NCBI GenBank assembly: GCA_047619315.1
Contig: JBLHKB010000409.1
Location: 1 to 6,550, forward strand
Origin: JBCCRV01 sp047619315
GTDB lineage: Bacteria; Myxococcota_A; Polyangia; Polyangiales; Houyiibacteriaceae
Length of the DNA stretch: 6,550 bases
Direction of reading: 5' to 3'
In this document: positions 1 through 5,148 of the stretch, piece by piece
Layout: every line of letters starts with the position of its first letter
How positions within the stretch are numbered: the first letter of the stretch is position 1
Program-made: the position numbers and the translations under genes
The notes under the pieces: model-generated
The model's input: the letters and a program-made list of their open reading frames with translations, nothing else
What the model was told of the DNA's origin: nothing
The model's database searches: none

Positions 1-553
1 CGCGGTCCGCCGTGGCGACGAAGATATGGCCCGACGCGTTCACGTCGATACCGCGCGCTTCGGTGAAGTCTCCGGCGATGGCGTCGCGCATGGAGAGGTC
101 ACGCTCAAAGATGCGCGTGTTGCCACCAGCGCCGACATAGACGCGGCCGTTGCTTCGACCGCGGAGGGCTCCGCCCGGCAGCGACGTGCTCTCAGGCGAG
201 ACCATATCGCCGAGGGTCTGAAGTTCTTCGTCCGCGGGGTCGAGGACGAAGACGGAGTCCGCCGTCGAGGCGTAGATGAGGGCGCGCTGCTCTGCGGAGT
301 CTTCGGCGGGGCCAAAGGGCGAGCCGCCGGCGATAGCGATGTCGACGGCGTTCACGCCGAGCGCGGCGCTGAAGGCCGGGAGCGGAAACTCGTCGCCCAC
401 GGTGCACTCGAAGCCCGGCGTAGGAATGGGGCCACCGTCGAAGAGCGGGCCTCCATCGGCTGGGGTCCCAGCGTCAAAGGGAGGCGGAGGTGCTGTGTCG
501 TCGCCACAGGCGGTGAGGGCGAGCGAGCATAAGAGTAAGGCGAGAACGCGCAT
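1..553 (-). CDS. Lipoprotein with beta-propeller-like domain, N-terminal part (partial)
   Basis: An open frame on the minus strand runs from ATG at 553 off the left edge, giving 184 visible residues with no stop. The first 16 residues are a lipoprotein signal peptide (MRVLALLLCSLALTAC) with lipobox LTAC and lipidated Cys16. Asp at +2/+3 of the mature protein is not a reliable sorting signal in this group. Residues ~17-42 are a Pro/Asp/Gly-rich linker (FDAGTPADGGPLFDGG), a style typical of myxobacterial lipoproteins. From ~60 on, short repeated strands (ALIYASTADSVFVLDP, GRVYVGAGGNTRIFERD, GHIFVATADR) resemble blades of a beta-propeller (NHL/SMP-30/PQQ-like); the class cannot be fixed from this part. 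ATG 553 was chosen over the in-frame ATG at 568 because AGGGAAG sits 6 or so bases upstream and the signal peptide then starts cleanly. Probably an envelope-anchored protein of unknown function; ligand unknown. Confidence 0.8.
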   Translation of the reverse strand, partial: MRVLALLLCSLALTACGDDTAPPPPFDAGTPADGGPLFDGGPIPTPGFECTVGDEFPLPAFSAALGVNAVDIAIAGGSPFGPAEDSAEQRALIYASTADSVFVLDPADEELQTLGDMVSPESTSLPGGALRGRSNGRVYVGAGGNTRIFERDLSMRDAIAGDFTEARGIDVNASGHIFVATADR

Positions 554-554
554 G

Positions 555-563
555 CTCTTCCCT
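555..563 (-). promoter_or_regulatory. Ribosome binding site of the propeller lipoprotein gene
   Basis: On the minus strand AGGGAAGAG lies just ahead of the ATG at 553. It is the clearest Shine-Dalgarno-like sequence in the window and decides the start between the ATGs at 568 and 553. Confidence 0.5.
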
Positions 564-633
564 AGCATGCCCGGCATTCTCACACTCGTGATGTCCTGCG
601 AGAACTCCACCGCTGCTCAGCCGCTCATGTCGC

Positions 634-1479
634 TCAGCCGCAGCGGTCTTCGTTTTCGGGCGCGTTGCAATCGAGGACGGCGATATCCTCGAGGGCCAGA
701 TCGAAGTCGATCTCGACGTTGAACGCGCTACTCACGCTGGCGGCGCAGCCGGGCGTCTCGGGGCCGTCCATCATCTGCGCGCAGGAAGTGTCGACGGCGC
801 GGAGGCCATCGATGGTGGTCACTATCGTGCCTTGGATGCGTCCGCCTTGGACGGACTCGATGTGTACCTCGGGAGCCCCGTGCCGGAAGATTCGAAAGCC
901 GGCGTGAGATTCCACGACGCGCCAAGAGCCGGATTCAAGTCCTGGGAAACCGAGATCGAAGTTCACGTACGCGAAGGCCTCACGCACAGCTTCCAGGTCG
1001 TCGAGGTGACCGATGACGTCCGGCGAGAAGCTCATGTACATGCTGAAGCCGTCCCAAGAACCGCGGTAAGCGCGGTAGTCGAAGTCCGCATCGCAAAGGA
1101 CAGCGACGGGGCAGGACACGCGCAGCCCGGCGTCTGGCGTAGAGCCGTGGACGGAGAGGTGGAGGGTTCGTCCTTCGTTCTCGGCGGCGAAGACGCGCAT
1201 CGCCTCAGTGACGGCTTCTGGGGCCTCGGCTGCTGGAGGAACTGAGGGCAGGAGTCCGGCGCGCTGGACTCCATCGCTGTTGGGAGCCGGGTCAACGTCG
1301 GCTGGGGCGTTGGCGACAGTGACGGGAGAGGCGACTGCGGAGGAGCTGGCGCCGCACGAAAAGAGGAAGAGCGCCGCTACGAGCGGAAGGGCGTTCCGAC
1401 GAAGAGAGTTTGAAGGTGAGCCGCCTGCGGCGAGGAGACTTCCGAAAAGTTTCCTTAGAGAAAGAGAGAGGGTGTTCAT
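634..1479 (-). CDS. Six-cysteine secreted lipoprotein of unknown function
   Basis: 281 residues, ATG at 1479 to TGA at 634. The N-terminus is a lipoprotein signal with an unusually long n-region: about 28 residues including KLF...SLRRN, then a hydrophobic stretch ~29-41 (ALPLVAALFLFS) and lipobox LFSC at Cys42. Residues 43-90 are an Ala/Pro/Ser-rich linker. The rest (~95-281) is a soluble domain with many short beta-like stretches. Six cysteines at about 123, 129, 233, 245, 271 and 280 could form three disulphides, as expected outside the cytoplasm. I do not recognise the family. Only a weak GGAG lies 12 bases upstream of the ATG, but no other start codon precedes the signal peptide in a better position. 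The gene lies 83 bp downstream of the small membrane protein gene and 80 bp upstream of the propeller lipoprotein gene, all in the same direction, so cotranscription is possible. A real gene with high probability; function unknown. Confidence 0.8.
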   Translation of the reverse strand: MNTLSLSLRKLFGSLLAAGGSPSNSLRRNALPLVAALFLFSCGASSSAVASPVTVANAPADVDPAPNSDGVQRAGLLPSVPPAAEAPEAVTEAMRVFAAENEGRTLHLSVHGSTPDAGLRVSCPVAVLCDADFDYRAYRGSWDGFSMYMSFSPDVIGHLDDLEAVREAFAYVNFDLGFPGLESGSWRVVESHAGFRIFRHGAPEVHIESVQGGRIQGTIVTTIDGLRAVDTSCAQMMDGPETPGCAASVSSAFNVEIDFDLALEDIAVLDCNAPENEDRCG

Positions 1480-1562
1480 CGCGTTGCTTAGCTCCGAATG
1501 GGGTGTGCAGAGTCTGACTCCCGCATCCTTCGAGACCTTGGGTCGTGTGAAGATTCCCTCGC

Positions 1563-1871
1563 TCAGAGCTTGCCTGCGTTGGGCCCTCGCTCACTTTCGG
1601 CGCTCCTTAGGTAAGGGATGCTGACGGCCCACGCGAGGGGTGCGAGAGCGAGGGCGACGAGGGCGTAGGGGTCGCCTGAGAAGAGTCCAAACCCGCAGAC
1701 GGCCAACGCGACGAGCATCACCATCATGCGGAAGCCGTGTGCTCGCCGCGCTCGTTGGCAGGGCATACAGCGGTCCTTTCCATCGTTCAGGGGGAGGTTC
1801 AAAGCCAAAGATTGCGCGTACGCCACCGACTTGTTGCCACACGCGCAGTCTTTTTCGTTCTTGGATTTCAT
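1563..1871 (-). CDS. Small two-helix membrane protein with CxC/CxxC motifs
   Basis: 102 residues from ATG at 1871 to TGA at 1563. The soluble N-terminus (~1-45) holds Cys9-x-Cys11 and Cys35-x-x-Cys38, a spacing compatible with a small zinc-binding or redox knuckle. Two hydrophobic helices follow, ~49-65 (MMVMLVALAVCGFGLFS) and ~68-86 (YALVALALAPLAWAVSIPYL), then a short charged tail. The frame stays open upstream to 2555, but that stretch is antisense-like Arg-rich sequence lying over the upstream gene. I chose ATG 1871 because it overlaps the stop of the upstream gene as ATGA (1868-1871), a standard sign of translational coupling, and because the protein turns plausible at this point. The two proteins are therefore probably made together and may interact in the membrane. 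Family not recognised. Loss of one 11-bp repeat copy just upstream would fuse this protein to its neighbour (see findings). Confidence 0.68.
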   Translation of the reverse strand: MKSKNEKDCACGNKSVAYAQSLALNLPLNDGKDRCMPCQRARRAHGFRMMVMLVALAVCGFGLFSGDPYALVALALAPLAWAVSIPYLRSAESERGPNAGKL

Positions 1872-3244
1872 CGCTCGGCTTTTGCAGGGGCATCGCTGGC
1901 AGGGGCATCGCTGGCAGGGGCTTGTTTGTGCTTCGTTTGTGCTTCGTTTGCGCTTGGGGGCTTCCGCTCCCTCCACAGCTCGCGGAGGGTTCGTCCGACC
2001 AAGAAGAGCAGAAACGCAGCGTAGAGCAGCGTGCCCCACGGCGCCGTACTCTCGTAGGGTGTGGCTTGGATCTCGGGGCCCTCCCATCGTCGTGCGGTGG
2101 TCGCATGAAAGAGGATCGCTTCCCCGAGCATAGCCGCGAGCAGGTAGGAGCGACCCGTTCCCAGCGCCGCCGGGGCTCCCGCGCTCGCCGCCGTTTGCAT
2201 CAGGCGATGGTAGGTGGAGCTGTCGTTGTGCAAGCGCGCGGCGCCGAGGGCGAGACCGGTGGCGGCGACGCCCATGCCGAGCACGATGGGGCCGCTGTCG
2301 GCATCCGCGCCGGCGTCGACGCCTGGTGCATACTCGCGAAACCCACCAAGGCCGGCGACCTCGACGGCGTAGTGCTCTCGATAGCCTTCGTAGAGCGCGC
2401 GGGCTTCGTCCGGTGCGAACTGAGGCATGTAGAACGAGGTCCACGAGAGCGCGCAGCCACGTGCGTTCTGTGCGTGGGGGTATTCGTCGTCGAGAGAAGA
2501 GCGGTGCAGCCCGTGCTCGGCGAGGTTTTCCGGGAGCGCCATCGTTTGCAGCCACGCGTCGATGGGCTCGCGGGCGAGCTCGGTGTCGTGCGTGAGGTCG
2601 TAGAGATAGAGCGACGCGAGGGTGGCGGCTTGGTCGGCGGGGAAGCGTTCGGAGTACGGGAAGCTGCGGGCGTGGGCGTTGTGGGAGGTGAGGGAACGTT
2701 CGCGCACGTGGGCGTTGATGCGGGTGTGAAAGGCGTCGTCGTCCCCAGCTGCGCCGTCACCACACGCCATACGCCGGGCACCAAGTACGAGCGAGAGGTG
2801 GGAGAGGTAGAGGTTGTAGTCTTCGAAGCGCTCGACTTCGCGTGGGTCTCGTTCGTAAGGAGAGACGCGTGAGTCAAAGGCGCGCGCCGCGACGTGCTCG
2901 AGGGACGCGCATGCGCGCGCTCGAAGTTCCGGCGTAGATTGCACCACGTTGAGGAAGCCGAGGGCAGAGTGAGAGAGGAGGATGACGCCGAACTGCGGAG
3001 TGAGAACGCTGTACTGGGCGTAGCCTGTGAAGGGCTCGGCGAAGTGCGCCTCCATGGCCTCAAAGTGCGCGAGGCCTCTTGGCGGAAGGGCGTCGCCGAG
3101 GTCGTCGCCGTAGGACGCCGTGAGGGCTTCCAGTGGACCTAGCGTGAGCGTAGCGAGGCCCAGGATCCAGAGGCTGCGAAGCGCGATCCGTAGGAAGCGG
3201 GCGCGCGCTTTGGGCGGGGGTCTCGAAGCTTCAGTCATGGGCAT
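1868..3244 (-). CDS. Membrane-anchored alpha/alpha-barrel protein, linalool dehydratase/isomerase-like fold (tentative)
   Basis: 458 residues, ATG at 3244 (alternative ATG at 3238; neither has a clear ribosome site). A hydrophobic segment at ~21-41 should anchor the N-terminus, and a second one at ~403-419 precedes a cytoplasmic-looking charged tail. Between them lies a largely helical domain (~58-385). The order of its motifs recalls the (alpha/alpha)6 barrel of linalool dehydratase/isomerase: YLSHLSLVLGARR (~146-158), RFPADQAATLASLYLYD (~200-216), GCALSWTSFYMP (~263-274), LYEGYREHY (~284-292) and DADSGPIVLGMGVAATGLALGAAR (~314-337, quoted in part). From memory of the Castellaniella enzyme, His149 may match its helix histidine, but the paired active-site cysteines have no visible counterpart around 190-205. 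Hence an enzyme with other chemistry, or a non-catalytic relative, is likelier than a true linalool enzyme. The last ~30 residues are encoded by two tandem repeats (APASDAPASDAPA and the Lys/Gln-rich stretch before it). The gene overlaps the next one by ATGA. Real gene: confident; fold: moderate; function: unknown. Confidence 0.8.
   Translation of the reverse strand: MPMTEASRPPPKARARFLRIALRSLWILGLATLTLGPLEALTASYGDDLGDALPPRGLAHFEAMEAHFAEPFTGYAQYSVLTPQFGVILLSHSALGFLNVVQSTPELRARACASLEHVAARAFDSRVSPYERDPREVERFEDYNLYLSHLSLVLGARRMACGDGAAGDDDAFHTRINAHVRERSLTSHNAHARSFPYSERFPADQAATLASLYLYDLTHDTELAREPIDAWLQTMALPENLAEHGLHRSSLDDEYPHAQNARGCALSWTSFYMPQFAPDEARALYEGYREHYAVEVAGLGGFREYAPGVDAGADADSGPIVLGMGVAATGLALGAARLHNDSSTYHRLMQTAASAGAPAALGTGRSYLLAAMLGEAILFHATTARRWEGPEIQATPYESTAPWGTLLYAAFLLFLVGRTLRELWRERKPPSANEAQTKHKQAPASDAPASDAPAKAER
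1884..1921. repeat. 15-bp tandem repeat (about 2.5 copies) at 3' end of barrel gene
   Basis: Two exact copies of gcaggggcatcgctg (1884-1898, 1899-1913) are followed by a partial third copy, gcaggggc (1914-1921). The unit is five codons and encodes PASDA repeats in the barrel-gene frame, so copy changes alone keep that frame. In the frame of the downstream small membrane protein the same bases read as repeated CPCQR. Confidence 0.9.
1924..1956. repeat. 11-bp tandem repeat (3 copies) inside barrel gene
   Basis: Two exact copies of gtttgtgcttc (1924-1934, 1935-1945) and a third with two mismatches, gtttgcgcttg (1946-1956). The unit is not a multiple of three, but three copies make 33 bp, so the frame is kept with exactly three. 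Each copy is read in a different frame, giving the SANEAQTKHK stretch. Change by one copy shifts the frame of the last ~30 codons. Confidence 0.88.
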
Positions 3245-3568
3245 GTGCTGCCAACGGACTTGAGCGCCGTCGATATTCTACGCGCGCTGACTCTCTCTGC
3301 GAAGGACCGGGACCGCACTTCACTGGTTACTATGTGAGGCCCTTCATTTGGCATATAGTGCGGCGTTTTTTTCCCTTTCCCTGAGACCGACAAAGAGAAG
3401 AAGTCCCCGCGGCGGACCCGCGCGTTCGCGGCGGCTTTTGTGGCGGTGGCGCCGCCCGGCTGAGCGACGAACACCACGCCGTGTTCATCGAGCTGCGAGT
3501 GCGTATAGGCGGGACAGGCGCCGACCAAGGTGGTGTCGACGGCCGAAAAAGGGCGTGCTCTCACTCTT
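3245..3568. other. Intergenic spacer between kinase and barrel genes
   Basis: 324 bp with no gene I can support. Open frames on both strands are Arg/Pro-rich and have no ribosome site or recognisable motif. The stretch should hold the promoter of the barrel gene (minus strand). The most AT-rich part is around 3320-3370: CACTATATG and CACATAGTAAC on the minus strand, and a run of seven A on the minus strand at 3364-3370. I could not pair a convincing -35 and -10. A GC-rich segment (3406-3465) has weak local dyads such as ggcgg-tggcg-ccgcc, without a T run placed to make a terminator for the kinase gene. Confidence 0.55.
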
Positions 3569-4771
3569 CTATTCGCGACTCGGCAGGTAGACCTCGAAGG
3601 TGGAACCGCCGCCCGCGGAGGACTGTGCGTGCAGAAAGCCGCCGTGTTGTTCCACCAGGCCGCGGCAGATCGCGAGTCCCAAGCCAGACCCTTTGTCGTG
3701 GCCCTTTGTCGTGAAAAATGGCTCGAAGATCCGGTCCAAAACATCCGGGGCCATCCCCGTCCCCCAGTCCTGCACCGCTACCCTCACATAGTGTCCCGGT
3801 TGAGTTCCTGGATGCTCGTTGGCGGACGCCTGGTCCAACTCCACGACGTCGCCGCGCAGGGCGATGCATCTGTTCTCGCTCTCATCCACGGCGTCCCTTG
3901 CGTTGAGCAGAAGGTTGAGGAGCAAGCGCTGGATCTGCCCCTCGTCGCCGATGATGTGCAATGGCTTTGGCGGCGCAACGTAGTCCAGGGTCACCTCGCT
4001 CGGCATCAAGTGCTGAAACGCGCCGGCGGTTTTGTCGAGAACGGTCTTCACGTCTACCTCGTCCAGGACTAGCGGCTGTTCCTTCCCCAAGGTGAGGAGC
4101 TTGTGGGTGAGTGTTGCGGCGGAGTTTCCCGCGTCGAGGATGTTCTGCAGGTCTTCGGCTGCCTCGGAGAGGTCGTCTGCGTCCACAATGATGGATGCGC
4201 TTGCCAGGATGATGGTGAGCAAGTTGTTGAACTCGTGTGCGACCTCCGCCGCCAGCTGCCCCAGGCTCTCAAGTCGTCGTCGCTGGGCGAGCTTGCGCTG
4301 AAATTCCTGACGTTCGGCTGCAGCCTCCTGGCGCTGCTGGTCGAGGAGCAAGCGTGCCGAGGCCATCACCAGTTGCTGGCTCATGTTCTCGAGGTAGGCC
4401 AGCTCTGCAAGCGTCGGGAGCCGGACCCCTTCCTCCCCGAAGGTACCCAGACCGATCGCGCCTAGTGCACGGTCGATAAGCCGCAGAGGCTGGTTGATGA
4501 TCGTTCGGTTGCCGAGGGCGACGACAATCTCTCGATTCACATCGGGAGACAGCTGCGCGTCCTCGATGATCTGTACTGTGGACGCGTCGCGGATCCGCTC
4601 CATGTAGGGGTCGCCGTCCACGGGAATCACCGCCGCGGACTCCCACACGTGTTCAGCGTTATCCCCTTGGACCATCAGCATTCGAACGTGATGACCGTCG
4701 TCATCGTAGATGGCGAGCCAGGTGGTGTTGTAGCCCAGGGCGTCTCGAACTTCGCTCCGCCAGTAGCCCAT
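3569..4771 (-). CDS. GAF-domain sensor histidine kinase (N-terminus frameshifted)
   Basis: 400 residues in the intact frame, TAG at 3569. Residues 1-~140 are a GAF domain lacking its first helix (VRDALGYNTTWLAIYDDDG ... LGAIGLGTF). Residues ~140-168 form a charged coiled coil. The dimerisation/phosphoacceptor (HisKA) helix has the H-box AEVAHEFNNLL with His179, the likely phosphorylation site. The ATPase domain has every box: N-box LLLNLLLNARDAV (Asn290), G1 DWGTGM (335-340), F-box FEPFFTTK (349-356) and G2 GSGLGLAICRG (361-371). There is no membrane segment and no receiver domain, so it is a soluble kinase that senses through GAF and passes phosphate to an unlinked response regulator; none is in the window. 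The ATG at 4771 has no ribosome site and starts in mid-domain. The missing GAF start lies in the next frame immediately upstream (4754-4832), so the true gene probably began further upstream. Catalytic half intact. Confidence 0.9.
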   Translation of the reverse strand: MGYWRSEVRDALGYNTTWLAIYDDDGHHVRMLMVQGDNAEHVWESAAVIPVDGDPYMERIRDASTVQIIEDAQLSPDVNREIVVALGNRTIINQPLRLIDRALGAIGLGTFGEEGVRLPTLAELAYLENMSQQLVMASARLLLDQQRQEAAAERQEFQRKLAQRRRLESLGQLAAEVAHEFNNLLTIILASASIIVDADDLSEAAEDLQNILDAGNSAATLTHKLLTLGKEQPLVLDEVDVKTVLDKTAGAFQHLMPSEVTLDYVAPPKPLHIIGDEGQIQRLLLNLLLNARDAVDESENRCIALRGDVVELDQASANEHPGTQPGHYVRVAVQDWGTGMAPDVLDRIFEPFFTTKGHDKGSGLGLAICRGLVEQHGGFLHAQSSAGGGSTFEVYLPSRE

Positions 4772-4832
4772 CGAAGGTGTCGATCACCTGAAGGCGGCGC
4801 GCGAAGGCGAGCAAGTGGGCATCACTAAGCAC
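4754..4832 (-). pseudogene. Out-of-frame 5' end of the GAF histidine kinase gene
   Basis: In the +1-related minus frame, GTG at 4832 begins VLSDAHLLAFARRLQVIDTF, followed by DGLLAE. This is the typical amphipathic helix that opens a GAF domain, directly followed in the other frame by EVRDALGYNTTWLAIYD. Removing one base near 4754 (the C in GAGCGAAG on the minus strand) joins them as GLLAEEVRDALGY, giving a complete GAF domain and a kinase of about 420 residues. GTG 4841 (with AGAGG too close) and ATG 4973 (with GGGAG 8 bases upstream) are other possible starts. Either a real inactivating or truncating mutation, or a sequence error. Confidence 0.6.
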
Positions 4833-5148
4833 TTCCGGCACGGCCTCTAAAGTAGCACGGTTTCGAGCCGTGCGTAGGCCGCCGGTGCTGGTGAGAACGA
4901 GCCATGTCCGCGCACATCGCCGAGCGGTTCGCCCGTCCAAAGTGAGAGAACAGAAGGACGGGGTTGAACCCATCCTAAACACTCCCACGGCCGTCCCAAA
5001 GAGGACCATGAGGAACTAAAGGAACGCCACCACGGGCGCCCTCGGCTGCAGCTTCGCGTTGCTCTCGCTGAGTTGGGGCGGGGACCCGTGCAGAATATTG
5101 CGCTGCGAGCGCGACCCGGTCGGAGCCTATTCCCGACGAGTCACGCTC
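4833..5148. other. Intergenic spacer upstream of the kinase gene
   Basis: 316 bp between the stop of the membrane glycosyltransferase-like gene and the probable kinase start. No convincing gene on either strand. If the kinase starts at ATG 4973, part of it (4833-4973) would be coding, but that translation (RTARRCARTWLVLTSTGG...) looks unlike a domain. Close to the upstream gene's stop are two weak dyads, 5119-5123/5133-5137 (gtcgg/ccgac) and 5100-5104/5108-5112 (gcgct/agcgc). Neither is followed by T residues on the minus strand, so I do not call a terminator. Confidence 0.5.
4855..4873. repeat. Perfect short inverted repeat upstream of the kinase start
   Basis: gcacgg (4855-4860) - tttcgag loop - ccgtgc (4868-4873). 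On the minus strand it lies about 22 bases upstream of GTG 4832, without a following T run. It could be an operator-like dyad or a leader hairpin; a six-base stem of this kind can also occur by chance in GC-rich DNA. Confidence 0.4.

Noticed and set aside
26..532. A 168-codon plus-strand frame opposite the propeller lipoprotein gene
   Set aside because: Antisense of a minus-strand gene that has a clean signal peptide, lipobox and ribosome site.
610..646. Seven-base dyad ccgctgc/gcagcgg and a direct repeat gctcagccg between the two lipoprotein genes, considered as a terminator
   Set aside because: The stem spans the stop codon of the six-cysteine lipoprotein gene, the loop is 23 bases and there is no T run on the minus strand.
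1872..2555. Upstream extension of the small membrane protein frame (330 codons in total)
   Set aside because: The extension is Arg/Pro/His-rich and overlaps the barrel gene in another frame. The ATGA overlap at 1868-1871 gives a natural start. It is kept only as the frame that a repeat contraction would open.
1640..2872. A 410-codon open frame on the plus strand opposite the barrel gene
   Set aside because: It is Arg/Gly/Val-rich antisense translation of a high-GC gene, with no motif. The minus-strand frame has recognisable membrane segments and helical motifs.
2200..3063. A 287-codon minus-strand frame rich in Ser/Thr/Pro
   Set aside because: Shadow of the barrel gene in another frame; low-complexity composition with no domain.
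3364..3370. Run of seven T on the plus strand after gcggcg, considered as a rho-independent terminator
   Set aside because: No adequate hairpin directly before it, and no plus-strand gene ends here.
3235..3568. Possible small gene on the minus strand in the spacer after the kinase (…VGACPAYTHSQLDEHGVVF…)
   Set aside because: No start codon with a ribosome site, the frame runs into the kinase region in the wrong phase, and no motif is recognised.
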